A stretch of 64,000 bases of DNA from Leucobacter sp. UCMA 4100 (lineage in GTDB: Bacteria > Actinomycetota > Actinomycetes > Actinomycetales > Microbacteriaceae), in NCBI RefSeq assembly GCF_027853335.1, contig NZ_JAFEUS010000002.1, positions 2,340,514 to 2,404,513 on the forward strand. Reading direction: 5' to 3'. The position numbers and the translations under genes were made by a program. This document shows positions 30,655-38,820 of this stretch, piece by piece. How positions within the stretch are numbered: the stretch's first letter is position 1; each line of letters begins with the position of its first letter. Under the pieces are notes generated by a model that was not told the origin of the DNA, searched no databases, and saw only the letters and a list, made by a program, of their open reading frames with translations.

Positions 30655-31227
30655 ATGAACTCTCAGCCTGTGAGCAACTGGAACATCGCGAATATCATTA
30701 CGATTGTTCGCATTATCGCGACTCCCTTCTTTCTCTGGATGTTGCTTGCCGACGCGGGCCAGATGGGCGCGCTTCGCTGGGCAGCGGCCGTCTTCTTCAT
30801 CGTTGCTATCGCCAGCGACGCTCTTGACGGATATCTTGCACGCTCGCGAGGCCTCGTCACCGATCTCGGGAAACTGCTTGACCCGATCGCAGATAAGGTG
30901 CTTACGGGGGCGGCATTCATCGGTCTCTCGCTCCTTGGCGAGCTGTTCTGGTGGATCACCATCATCGTGCTCATTCGTGAGGTTGGCATCACGATTCACC
31001 GCTTGATGATTTCGCACGACGTGGTTGTTGCCGCCGCTTGGATGGGAAAGCTTAAGACAGTGGCCCAGGCGGTTGCGATCGCCCTTGCGCTCTTCCCCTT
31101 GCCCCAGATCATTGGCGACTGGTTCGTTTGGGTGAATATCGTGACGATGACCGTTGCCGTTGTGCTCACGATCGCCTCTGGCCTCGACTACGTGCTGACG
31201 CTCATGAAGCGAAAGCGTTTATCGTGA
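30655..31227 (+). CDS. pgsA: CDP-diacylglycerol--glycerol-3-phosphate 3-phosphatidyltransferase family protein
   Basis: PgsA makes phosphatidylglycerol phosphate from CDP-diacylglycerol in the membrane. The 190-residue protein has the CDP-alcohol phosphotransferase signature in the form SDALDGYLARSRGLVTDLGK followed by LLDPIADK (the D-x2-DG-x2-AR-x8-G-x3-D-x3-D pattern), and several membrane helices. Its stop overlaps the cinA GTG by 4 nt (GTGA), so the two are coupled, as is usual in actinobacteria between ftsK and recA. Confidence 0.93.
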   Translation: MNSQPVSNWNIANIITIVRIIATPFFLWMLLADAGQMGALRWAAAVFFIVAIASDALDGYLARSRGLVTDLGKLLDPIADKVLTGAAFIGLSLLGELFWWITIIVLIREVGITIHRLMISHDVVVAAAWMGKLKTVAQAVAIALALFPLPQIIGDWFVWVNIVTMTVAVVLTIASGLDYVLTLMKRKRLS

Positions 31228-31754
31228 GCCAAGAAACGGGGCTTGCTGCCACAGTGCTTGAATGGTGTGCTGGGCGATCACTCACGCTTGCGACGGCTGA
31301 ATCGCTGACCGGCGGCATGCTCGCTGCCGAGCTCGTCGCCGTTCCTGGCGCTTCCCGCGTATTCTCCGGAGGAGTGATTGCGTATGACACCGCACTGAAA
31401 CACTCCGTACTGCGGGTTAACGAACGACTCCTTGCAGAGCACGGGCCTGTGCACCGCGATGTGGCTCTTGCCATGGCTGAGGGGGTGCGGCATGCCTGCG
31501 CGGTGCGAGGTGTGCCAGCGAGCCTCGGGCTCGCGACGACCGGGGTTGCCGGCCCAGACCCCGATGCACAAACGGGGCAGGCAGCGGGAACCGTGTGGAT
31601 TGCCTGGGCCGCAGAAGGCCGGGCAGGAGCGGAGCAGCTCATGCTCACGGGCTCGCGGAGCGAGATTCGCGAAGAGACAGTGCAGGCAGCTCTGAGGTTA
31701 CTCCTGCTAAACTTGAGTGATGACGGCTCAGATTCAGGGTTTTCTCGGGAATAA
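31224..31754 (+). CDS. pncC: CinA C-terminal family protein (nicotinamide-nucleotide amidase)
   Basis: The 176-residue protein is the stand-alone CinA C-terminal domain, which in other bacteria deamidates nicotinamide mononucleotide. Signature segments are TLATAESLTGGMLAAELVAV, FSGGVIAYDTALKHSVLRV and GLATTGVAGPDPDAQTGQAAGTVWIA. The GTG at 31224 overlaps the pgsA stop, and this choice gives the expected length without an N-terminal molybdopterin-like half. Neighbours downstream are the ClgR-type regulator and recA, as in other actinobacteria. Confidence 0.92.
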   Translation: MSQETGLAATVLEWCAGRSLTLATAESLTGGMLAAELVAVPGASRVFSGGVIAYDTALKHSVLRVNERLLAEHGPVHRDVALAMAEGVRHACAVRGVPASLGLATTGVAGPDPDAQTGQAAGTVWIAWAAEGRAGAEQLMLTGSRSEIREETVQAALRLLLLNLSDDGSDSGFSRE

Positions 31755-31846
31755 TCATGGAGATTCGCGGGTTGTACTCACTGACACTCGTGCAGAATGG
31801 AGTGGAGCGAACGGCAAACGAGCCAGCTGCTCGCGGTAAGAACATC

Positions 31847-31865
31847 GTGCGCTAAACTAACGCAC
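31847..31865. promoter_or_regulatory. Operator-like palindrome over the clgR -10 element
   Basis: GTGCG (31847-31851) and CGCAC (31861-31865) flank a 9-bp spacer that contains TAAACT (31853-31858), a TANNNT-type -10 element 28 nt upstream of the regulator gene's ATG. A protein bound here would block the promoter; autoregulation is plausible. It is not the published ClgR consensus as I remember it. Confidence 0.35.
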
Positions 31866-31885
31866 ACGACTCAAGGAGGTTCCAG

Positions 31886-32212
31886 ATGGTGCTCATGCGT
31901 GAAGAAATCGGTGACGTACTTCGGGACTTCCGTTTGCAAAAAGGGCGCACGCTGCGACAGGTTGCCGGCGAGGCGTCGGTTGCCCTCGGGTACCTCTCAG
32001 AGGTTGAGCGTGGCCAGAAAGAAGCATCGAGCGAAATTCTCGCCTCGGTCGCTGAGGCTCTCGATACGCCACTCTCGGTGATTCTTGGCGAGGTGAGCCA
32101 GCGTCTTGCGGTTGTCGAAGACATTAACCTGCACGTCTCGGTTCTGCCAGATACGGTGCCAAGCGGCCTGATCTCAGGCTACGCGCCCAAGCTTCTCGCG
32201 ACGAAGGCCTAG
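31886..32212 (+). CDS. clgR: XRE-family regulator, ClgR/PopR type
   Basis: The 108-residue protein has an N-terminal helix-turn-helix (about residues 8-62: EIGDVLRDFRLQKGRTLRQ, then VALGYLSEVERGQKEASSE). Its best-known relatives are ClgR of Corynebacterium and Mycobacterium and PopR of Streptomyces, which activate clp protease genes. The position between cinA and recA matches those genomes. The C-terminus ends in small residues (LLATKA), reminiscent of the Clp-recognised ends of that group. AAGGAGG lies 6 nt before the ATG at 31886. Functional equivalence to ClgR is inferred. Confidence 0.85.
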   Translation: MVLMREEIGDVLRDFRLQKGRTLRQVAGEASVALGYLSEVERGQKEASSEILASVAEALDTPLSVILGEVSQRLAVVEDINLHVSVLPDTVPSGLISGYAPKLLATKA

Positions 32213-32222
32213 GTCTCCGCGG

Positions 32223-32444
32223 GTGAAATTGAGTGAGCTTTCCCTCGCTCTGACTGAAGAGTTTGGTGCTGCCTATGGTGGCGTCTTGATGCGTGATCAC
32301 TGGCTTGGTGCTCTCGGGTGTACCGGTGAGCAGGCTCTTGAGCGTGGCGAAACGCCAAAGCGTGTCTGGGAGTCGTTGTGCGATGAAATGCAGGTGCCTG
32401 TCGAACGCCGGCATGGGCGTGGAATGCGCGAACCGAAGCCCTAA
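32223..32444 (+). CDS. DUF3046 protein
   Basis: This 73-residue protein from GTG 32223 matches the small DUF3046 family typical of the gene immediately upstream of recA in actinobacteria. It includes MRDHWLGALGCTGEQALERGETPKRVWESLCDEM. No function is known. It begins 10 nt after the clgR stop and is probably cotranscribed with it. Confidence 0.85.
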   Translation: MKLSELSLALTEEFGAAYGGVLMRDHWLGALGCTGEQALERGETPKRVWESLCDEMQVPVERRHGRGMREPKP

Positions 32445-32469
32445 TCACCTGCGACACGCCGATGGGTGT

Positions 32470-32485
32470 TCGAAACTGTGTTCGA
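32470..32485. promoter_or_regulatory. LexA (SOS) box upstream of recA
   Basis: TCGAAACTGTGTTCGA, with half-sites TCGAA and TTCGA in inverted orientation over 16 bp, fits the gram-positive/actinobacterial LexA site. It lies about 200 bp before recA. lexA is also in this window and has similar half-sites in its own promoter. Confidence 0.75.
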
Positions 32486-32644
32486 TTCCTGTTACTCTCC
32501 GTTAACAGGGTGAGTATTCACTATGGTGAGAGCTTTTTCCGGTATTCCGCATGAATGTCGGTGGTGCAAATTACCATCGTTGGTACATCACCCAAGCCTT
32601 GTCGCTTCAAGTATGAAAGCGGCAGTCTGTAGGCAGCAACCCCA

Positions 32645-32670
32645 GGGCGGTGCATACCGCCCGACGTTTT
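32645..32670 (+). promoter_or_regulatory. Attenuator-like hairpin before the recA ribosome binding site
   Basis: GGGCGGT (32645-32651), loop GCAT and ACCGCCC (32656-32662) form a 7-bp GC-rich stem followed by GACGTTTT, immediately before TAGGAGAG and the recA start. It could terminate part of the transcripts or shield the ribosome binding site. It lies in a leader of roughly 150-180 nt. Confidence 0.4.
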
Positions 32671-32683
32671 AGGAGAGCACCAC

Positions 32684-33736
32684 ATGGCACAAAATAAAGA
32701 CCGTGCAAAGTCACTTGAGTCAGCACTCGCGCAAATCGACCGTCAGTTCGGCAAAGGCTCGGTCATGCGGCTTGGCAGCGACGAGCGCGCACCGGTTGAG
32801 GTTATTCCCACGGGTTCGGTTGCCCTTGACGTCGCTCTCGGGGTTGGCGGGCTGCCACGAGGCCGAATCGTTGAAATTTATGGCCCTGAGGCATCGGGTA
32901 AGACGACGCTGACCCTGCATGCAATTGCCAACGCTCAGCGCCAGGGCGGCATCGCAGCGTTTATTGACGCTGAGCACGCGCTCGACCCTGACTATGCACA
33001 GAAGCTCGGTGTTGATATTGATGCGCTGCTCGTTTCGCAGCCCGATACCGGTGAGCAGGCCCTTGAGATTGCCGACATGCTCATTCGCTCGGGCGCTATT
33101 GACCTGGTCGTGATTGACTCGGTTGCGGCCCTCGTGCCCAAGGCTGAGATCGAGGGCGAGATGGGTGACAGCCACGTTGGTCTGCAGGCCCGACTCATGT
33201 CGCAGGCGCTGCGAAAGATTACCGGTGGCCTGAACCAGACCAAAACCACGGCGATCTTCATTAACCAGCTCCGTGAAAAGATCGGCGTGTTCTTCGGTAG
33301 CCCCGAGACCACTGCCGGTGGTAAGGCGCTGAAATTTTATGCCTCGGTGCGACTCGATATTCGACGCATTGAAACGCTGAAAGAGGGCACCGATGCGGTG
33401 GGCAACCGCACTCGCGTGAAAGTCGTGAAGAACAAGATGGCTCCTCCTTTCAAGCAGGCAGAGTTCGACATCTTGTATGGCACCGGCATCTCTCGCGAAG
33501 GCTCGCTGATCGACTTCGGTGTTGACCAGGCCATCATTAAGAAGAGCGGCGCCTGGTACACCTATGAGGCTGACCAGCTTGGCCAGGGTAAAGAAAACGC
33601 ACGCCGCTTCCTCATCGAGAACCCCGAGATTGCTCAGGAGATCGAAGACAAGATTCTTGGCAAGCTCGGCATTGGCGGTGCGACTGAACCAGAGGTCGAT
33701 AATGTTGCCGACCTGAGCGAGAAGCGCGGCGCCTAG
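32684..33736 (+). CDS. recA: Recombinase RecA
   Basis: RecA pairs homologous DNA and, as a filament, triggers LexA self-cleavage. The 350-residue protein has the Walker A motif GPEASGKTT near residue 67, the Walker B stretch [17 protein letters not shown], loop L1/L2 residues around [20 protein letters not shown], and a short acidic-basic C-terminus. No intein is present. TAGGAGAG precedes the ATG at 32684. SOS control is indicated by the LexA box at 32470-32485. recX follows after 20 nt. Confidence 0.98.
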   Translation: MAQNKDRAKSLESALAQIDRQFGKGSVMRLGSDERAPVEVIPTGSVALDVALGVGGLPRGRIVEIYGPEASGKTTLTLHAIANAQRQGGIAAFIDAEHALDPDYAQKLGVDIDALLVSQPDTGEQALEIADMLIRSGAIDLVVIDSVAALVPKAEIEGEMGDSHVGLQARLMSQALRKITGGLNQTKTTAIFINQLREKIGVFFGSPETTAGGKALKFYASVRLDIRRIETLKEGTDAVGNRTRVKVVKNKMAPPFKQAEFDILYGTGISREGSLIDFGVDQAIIKKSGAWYTYEADQLGQGKENARRFLIENPEIAQEIEDKILGKLGIGGATEPEVDNVADLSEKRGA

Positions 33737-33756
33737 CCACGAGATAGCGAAGAGCA

Positions 33757-34356
33757 ATGGTAGTGAAGTTTGTGCCGGTAGAACCTGTACCGAGCGAGCC
33801 GAAGCGGCCAGAACGAAGCAATCTGGCAGAGGTCATTGACCTTCGCGCAAAAATTGCAGAGGTTGAGGAGCGGGAGACCGCTCCTCACACCGATGCTCTC
33901 GTCGATGCGACAAAGACGTTAGCCCGTAAGGCGATGTCTTCCGGTGAGCTCCGGGCAGCGCTCCGCAATAAGGAGCACGACGAAGAGTCGATCGAACACG
34001 TCATTGAGTCGTTCGAACGAAGGCACTTTCTCGACGATGAAGCACTCGCCGTGGCGGTGTGTGACAAGCTTCGCCGCACGAAGCACGCAAGCAAGGGGCA
34101 CATTGCTCTCAAGCTTGCCGAGCGCAAGATAGATCGCGCGGTCATCGACGAGGTGCTGAGTAGCTTCGACGATGATGAAGAGCTCGAAACCATGCGCGAA
34201 GTGGCCCGAGAACGCGCCAGGAAGCTGGGTGCCCTCGACCGTGTGACCGCCGAGCGCAGGCTCATGGGGTTCATGCAGCGCCGGGGCTGGGGCGGCTCTC
34301 AAATGATGACTGTGGTTCGAGAAGCGCTTGATGCCAGCGAAGGCTTAGTAGAATAG
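33757..34356 (+). CDS. recX: Regulatory protein RecX
   Basis: RecX binds RecA filaments and limits their activity. The 199-residue protein has the three-helix repeat pattern, for example SGELRAALRNKEHDEESIEHVIESF, FLDDEALAVAVCDKLRRTKHAS, and a C-terminal repeat ending in FMQRRGWGGSQMMTVVREAL. The first 35 residues are a Pro/Glu/Arg-rich extension not needed for the fold. It follows recA by 20 nt with only a weak ribosome binding site, typical of low RecX relative to RecA. Confidence 0.92.
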   Translation: MVVKFVPVEPVPSEPKRPERSNLAEVIDLRAKIAEVEERETAPHTDALVDATKTLARKAMSSGELRAALRNKEHDEESIEHVIESFERRHFLDDEALAVAVCDKLRRTKHASKGHIALKLAERKIDRAVIDEVLSSFDDDEELETMREVARERARKLGALDRVTAERRLMGFMQRRGWGGSQMMTVVREALDASEGLVE

Positions 34357-34362
34357 GTCATT

Positions 34363-35916
34363 ATGACCGTCAGCACAGATACCTACGGTGACCTCACCCG
34401 TCCCGTTGACATCACTTTTTCTCCAGCTGCGAGGCGCGCCGATGGCAGCCCTCGCAGCTACACCGTGCGTACGCACGGGTGCCAGATGAACGTGCACGAC
34501 TCAGAGCGCCTTTCGGGGTCGCTTGAGGCAGCCGGGTACGTGAAGGCAACCGATGTTGAGCAGGCCGACGTCGTGGTCATCAACACATGCGCGGTACGCG
34601 AAAACGCGAGCAACAAGCTCTACGGCCAGCTCGGCCAGCTCGCAGAGACGAAGCGCCACCACGTGGGCATGCAGATTGCCGTTGGCGGTTGTCTCGCGCA
34701 GAAAGACCAGCACACGATCGTTGAGAAGGCCCCCTGGGTCGACGCGGTGTTTGGCACCCACAACATGGGCTCGCTCCCCGCGCTGCTCGAGCGCGCACGG
34801 CATAACGCCGAAGCACAGGTCGAGATCATTGAAGCGCTCGAGGTCTTTCCATCGATGTTGCCGACCAAGCGTGATTCGGCCTCAAGCGGGTGGGTTTCGA
34901 TCTCGGTCGGTTGCAACAACACCTGCACCTTCTGCATCGTTCCCAGCCTGCGCGGGAAAGAAAAAGATCGTCGCCCCGGTGACGTCATGAACGAGGTACA
35001 GGCACTCGTCGACGATGGGGCGGTCGAAGTTACGCTTCTCGGCCAAAACGTCAACACGTATGGCGTCGAGTTTGGCGATCGCCAGGCCTTCGGCAAGCTG
35101 CTTCGTGCGATGGGTGATATTGAGGGACTCGAGCGAGTGCGCTTCACAAGCCCGCACCCCGCAGCATTCACTGACGATGTCATCGAGGCCATGGCCGAAA
35201 CGCCGAACGTGATGCCCCAATTGCACATGCCGTTGCAGTCGGGCTCAGACAGCATCCTCAAAGCGATGCGTCGCTCATACCGAAGCAAGAAGTTTCTCGG
35301 CATTCTCGACCGGGTGCGCGAATTGCTGCCACACGCAGCGATCAGCACCGACATCATTGTTGGCTTTCCAGGCGAAACCGACGAAGACTTCGAAGACACC
35401 ATGAGGGTCGTTGAAGCTGCCCGGTTCACAACCGCGTTTACCTTCCAGTACTCCATTCGCCCCGGCACTCCCGCGGCTGAGATGGAGAACCAGGTACCCA
35501 AAGCCGTTGTGCAAGAACGCTACGAACGGCTCATGGCCCTTCAAGACCGCATTTCGGCAGAGGAAAATGCCAAGCAGGTCGGTGAAGTGGTTGAGGTGCT
35601 CGTCGCAGAAAGCGACGGTCGTAAAGACGACGCGCGCAGACGCTTGAGCGGCCGTGCGCGTGACTCACGCCTCGTACACTTCGAAGTTCCTGAGGGGTCA
35701 GAAGCGCCGAGGCCCGGCGACGTCGTGACCGTTCGTGTGACGAGCTCGGCACCCTACTTCTTGATCGCAGATGCCTCAGACACCTACGAGCTCCGCCGCA
35801 CCCGCTCAGGCGATGCGTGGGATCGGAGCCAGGCAGACAGCTGCGGCGCGCCAACACCCTCAACCGGAACCGGTCGCGCAGTAAACCTCGGCCTGCCGAC
35901 CCTCAGGGTTCGTTAG
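34363..35916 (+). CDS. miaB: tRNA-2-methylthio-N6-dimethylallyladenosine synthase
   Basis: MiaB is a radical-SAM methylthiotransferase that modifies i6A37 in tRNA, acting after MiaA. The 517-residue protein shows the N-terminal cluster cysteines ([29 protein letters not shown]), the radical-SAM motif [11 protein letters not shown], and a C-terminal TRAM domain around 420-490. A C-terminal tail of about 40 residues extends past TRAM. It lies 6 nt after recX and directly abuts miaA. Confidence 0.95.
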   Translation: MTVSTDTYGDLTRPVDITFSPAARRADGSPRSYTVRTHGCQMNVHDSERLSGSLEAAGYVKATDVEQADVVVINTCAVRENASNKLYGQLGQLAETKRHHVGMQIAVGGCLAQKDQHTIVEKAPWVDAVFGTHNMGSLPALLERARHNAEAQVEIIEALEVFPSMLPTKRDSASSGWVSISVGCNNTCTFCIVPSLRGKEKDRRPGDVMNEVQALVDDGAVEVTLLGQNVNTYGVEFGDRQAFGKLLRAMGDIEGLERVRFTSPHPAAFTDDVIEAMAETPNVMPQLHMPLQSGSDSILKAMRRSYRSKKFLGILDRVRELLPHAAISTDIIVGFPGETDEDFEDTMRVVEAARFTTAFTFQYSIRPGTPAAEMENQVPKAVVQERYERLMALQDRISAEENAKQVGEVVEVLVAESDGRKDDARRRLSGRARDSRLVHFEVPEGSEAPRPGDVVTVRVTSSAPYFLIADASDTYELRRTRSGDAWDRSQADSCGAPTPSTGTGRAVNLGLPTLRVR

Positions 35917-36834
35917 GTGGCGGCTCAGGGCACGCTCTGGGCCGTTGTTGGCGCGACAGGAACCGGTAAATCGGCGCTCTCGCTCGACCTCGCTGAGCAT
36001 CTCGGCTCAGCCGAGATCGTGAACGCCGACGCCATGCAGTTCTACCGGGGCATGAACATCGGCACGGCGAAGATTCCCGTCGAAGAGCGGCGGGGCATTT
36101 CGCACCACCTCTTCGATGCACTCAGCGTGACCGAAGAAGCAACCGTCGCCTGGTACCAGCCAACAGCCCGAGAACTCATCCAGGCAAAGCTCGCGGGCGG
36201 CAACGACGTCATCCTCGTCGGAGGCTCAGGCCTCTACGTCTCGAGCGTGCTCTACGACTTCCAGTTTCCGCCACGCGATGAGGCCCTGCGGCAACAACTC
36301 GAGCTGGAGTACGAGGCGAGCGGGGTCGATCCGCTCATGCATCGCTTGCAAGCCCTCGCCCCACGGGTCGCAGAAACGGTCGACGCAAGAAACCCGCGCA
36401 GGGTCATTCGTGCGCTCGAGGTTGCCCTGCTTGGTGAAGACGCTCAGGTGCAACTGCCCAAGGCGCCAGAACTGTGGCATGAGAAAACCCGCGTCATCGG
36501 CGTTCACACGCCCCGCGAAGTGCTCGTTCCGCGGCTGGATGCGAGAGTCGTGAACATGTGGCGCGATGGGCTCATCGATGAGGTGCGAGGGCTCATGGGC
36601 GACGGCATCGAAGACGGGCAGACGGCCTCGCGTGCGATCGGGTACCTGCAGGCCATCGCCCAGATACGCGGCACGATGGCCGAGGCCGAAGCCATCGAAC
36701 AGACGCAGGTGCTCACGAGACGGTACGCGCGAAGGCAGGTCAGCTGGTTTAAGCGGTACCGAGAGATCGAGTGGATCGCGGCCCCCGACCTGAGACTCAT
36801 CGACGGCATCGCCGAGAACGAGGGCCGCGAATGA
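35917..36834 (+). CDS. miaA: tRNA dimethylallyltransferase
   Basis: MiaA adds the dimethylallyl group to A37, making the substrate of MiaB. The 305-residue protein carries the P-loop GATGTGKSALSLDLA, DAMQFYRGMNIGTAKIP, the catalytic region LVGGSGLYVSSVLYDF, and the C-terminal TRRYARRQVSWFKR. The GTG start at 35917 directly follows the miaB stop with no gap. Its stop overlaps the next ATG by 4 nt. Confidence 0.95.
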   Translation: MAAQGTLWAVVGATGTGKSALSLDLAEHLGSAEIVNADAMQFYRGMNIGTAKIPVEERRGISHHLFDALSVTEEATVAWYQPTARELIQAKLAGGNDVILVGGSGLYVSSVLYDFQFPPRDEALRQQLELEYEASGVDPLMHRLQALAPRVAETVDARNPRRVIRALEVALLGEDAQVQLPKAPELWHEKTRVIGVHTPREVLVPRLDARVVNMWRDGLIDEVRGLMGDGIEDGQTASRAIGYLQAIAQIRGTMAEAEAIEQTQVLTRRYARRQVSWFKRYREIEWIAAPDLRLIDGIAENEGRE

Positions 36835-37658
36835 CAACCCGGCAGCAACCGCGCACGACTCAGCGAGTTACGGTAGCAGGAACCCACTATCTCGTCGTGT
36901 TAGACGAAGCGGGCGATTGCCCAATCACCGCGAGCGAGCGCGTGGCGCTGCTACGACGCGAATCAGGAACGGCGCCAGCGGGAATTGTTCGCGCCGTGCG
37001 AAGCGAACACCTGGAGGAGGGGCGAAGCGCCCTCGCAGAAGACCCAGCAGCGGCCTGGTGGTGTGAGACGGTCAGCGCCTCGGGGTCATCACTCGCGACG
37101 AGCGGCGGCGGTGTGCTCGCGGCCGTCGCCGCCCTTGGCGAGTGGGGAAGTCTGCGTTTCGAGGACCGTCGTGACGCGATTCCGATGGCAACCCCAGACG
37201 GTATTCGTGATGTTCTGGCGGGCCGCTCGGGTTACGCCGTTGATCTTGGCCGATGGCGCTTCGCCGGGCGGCCAGAAACCGACAGCCTTCATACTGTGCG
37301 CATTGGCTCTGAGCACATCGAAGTGGTTGCGCACCTCAGTGATGCGACCCCTGAGCGAGGTCTGCGAACGGCGGTGCTTGCGGCAGACGAAGCACTCGGT
37401 AGCCCAAGAATCACGCACGGGGTAGGGCAGGCTCGCGTGAGCGCCCTGCTTGAAGGCGAGATGCTTCCCTCGAGCTGCCTCGTCGCAGCAGCCACCGCGC
37501 TCACCCTCAGGCATCGTGGTGGGTTAGAAACGCCCCATCACTGGGCGGTTGAATTCGACGAGGCAACGATCGGGGTGCGCATGTTCGCGACCGAAGAAGG
37601 CGAGCATGTCTCGGTGAACGCGCCCGTGCACGTGCTTGGCGAGCCTGAGGGACACTAG
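36831..37658 (+). CDS. DapF-like pseudoenzyme (degenerate diaminopimelate epimerase)
   Basis: Position (after miaA, ATGA overlap) and fold pattern match diaminopimelate epimerase. At 275 residues the length is right, and the N-terminal THYLVVLDEAGDCPITASER resembles the family start. Both catalytic cysteines are lost: the CGNG motif reads SGGG at residues 91-94 (context SSLATSGGGVLAAVAALG), and the second, normally in a GETxSCGTG context, reads GEMLPSSCLVAAA at 209-221, with Pro at the aligned cysteine. The frame is intact and well translated, so it may have a binding or structural role. Loss of activity would fit a wall without meso-DAP, with lysine made by another route. That explanation is inference. 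Confidence 0.7.
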   Translation: MTTRQQPRTTQRVTVAGTHYLVVLDEAGDCPITASERVALLRRESGTAPAGIVRAVRSEHLEEGRSALAEDPAAAWWCETVSASGSSLATSGGGVLAAVAALGEWGSLRFEDRRDAIPMATPDGIRDVLAGRSGYAVDLGRWRFAGRPETDSLHTVRIGSEHIEVVAHLSDATPERGLRTAVLAADEALGSPRITHGVGQARVSALLEGEMLPSSCLVAAATALTLRHRGGLETPHHWAVEFDEATIGVRMFATEEGEHVSVNAPVHVLGEPEGH

Positions 37659-38728
37659 TCGGCTGCCCGCGAAGCCTGTTCCGGTGGCCCGTCTGGCAGC
37701 GCGTCTGGCTGAGCACGGCTGCGTAACCGGAGACGGAGATTTCGCACCGCGATGGTGATGGCTATGGCAAACAGTGCGATGATGACGATGAGTGACCAGG
37801 GAACAGCCCACACCACGACCGTGATGGTCTCGGCCTTGGTAATGACCGCATCGAGGTCTTGATCTCCTGACCTGAGCGAATCAACCGTGAAAGTGACCCA
37901 AACGGGGCCGATTTGCGGTACCTCGGCGAGGCCGCTTGAGAGGGTTGTCGCGCCCCCGCGCAGCAGCTCTGCGGTGGGCACGGCATCGCCCTTCGCGCTC
38001 CACAGCCCGAAGAGGCCCACGGCTTCAACCCTGGCCGTTCCCGAGACGCGAATGTTGCCGGTGTTGACGACGGTCGCGGTCGTGAGAAGCGGAGCGAGCC
38101 CAATGGGGCTCACCGGTGAGCGGTAACGGCCCTCGAACGAATCGACCGACATCTTCGGCTCGACGGGGCCCGCGACCCGAACATGCGCGCGGGTTCCGAC
38201 GGCGTATCGAACCTCAGTTCCTGCATCGGTGCCCTCGGCATCGTTTGCCGGCGCATCGAGCACGGCCACGACACCGCCTGAGTGATCGCCCGGCTCAGCA
38301 TCGCCAGGAACCGTGAGGGCTATGGGCACCACGAGTGAGCTTCGCGGTTCGACCGTGACCTCGGTGGAGTCAATACTGAACCACGAGCTCGGGGTTCCTG
38401 GAGTCTGTTCGTCGTCGGTTAAGACGAAATCGTTCTCTGGGGTTTGCTCGGCGTCTCGCACCGCGAGCGTGACCGTGAGCGGGGTCTCGGCATGGTTTCG
38501 TACCGCGATGTGGTCGTGATAGGTGAAGCCCGGTTCGACGATGTAGCTGAGCTCGCCTCTTCCGTCGGGCCCTTCCTCGGTCGCGGGAACCACTGACCAG
38601 GTGCTGTGAGGCGCGGTCTCGGCTGGGGTGGGCGTGTCATCGGCGGTCATTGGCATGGCGCCTGCTGGCGCAGCAATACCGATGGTGAGGGCCGTGGCTA
38701 GGAGAGCGGTGAAGAGCTTGGGGCGCAT
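37655..38728 (-). CDS. DUF916-like secreted/membrane protein (WxL partner type)
   Basis: From ATG 38728 the 357-residue product has a signal peptide (MRPKLFTALLATALTIG then AAPAGAMP). An immunoglobulin-like ectodomain follows with GELSYIVEPGFTYHDHIAVRN, DFVLTDDEQTP, SSWFSID and VVPIALTVPGDAEPGDHSGGV, as in DUF916 cell-surface proteins that work with WxL proteins. A membrane helix (about 310-335) and a basic cytoplasmic tail come last. Its neighbour at 38821-40284 has a WxL-like C-terminus. Its stop overlaps the dapF-like stop by 4 bp in convergent orientation. It is the last gene of the leftward arm of the anchored-repeat locus. An internal hairpin precedes it, so its expression may be reduced. 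Confidence 0.7.
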   Translation of the reverse strand: MRPKLFTALLATALTIGIAAPAGAMPMTADDTPTPAETAPHSTWSVVPATEEGPDGRGELSYIVEPGFTYHDHIAVRNHAETPLTVTLAVRDAEQTPENDFVLTDDEQTPGTPSSWFSIDSTEVTVEPRSSLVVPIALTVPGDAEPGDHSGGVVAVLDAPANDAEGTDAGTEVRYAVGTRAHVRVAGPVEPKMSVDSFEGRYRSPVSPIGLAPLLTTATVVNTGNIRVSGTARVEAVGLFGLWSAKGDAVPTAELLRGGATTLSSGLAEVPQIGPVWVTFTVDSLRSGDQDLDAVITKAETITVVVWAVPWSLIVIIALFAIAITIAVRNLRLRLRSRAQPDALPDGPPEQASRAAD

Positions 38729-38761
38729 GAGTAGTTTCTGTGTCCTGAGGGTGCAAGGAAA

Positions 38762-38799
38762 GGTGCCCCGCCCGGCCCGTGAGGCTCGAGCGGGGCACC
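38762..38799 (-). terminator. Partial terminator between the two leftward surface genes
   Basis: On the minus strand GGTGCCCCGC and GCGGGGCACC (38799-38790 and 38771-38762) form a perfect 10-bp stem with an 18-nt loop. TTTCCTT follows. It lies in the 92-bp gap between the WxL-like gene and the DUF916-like gene and could make expression of the latter lower. Confidence 0.5.
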
Positions 38800-38820
38800 G
38801 GTGTGTGGCGTGAAGCTGCG

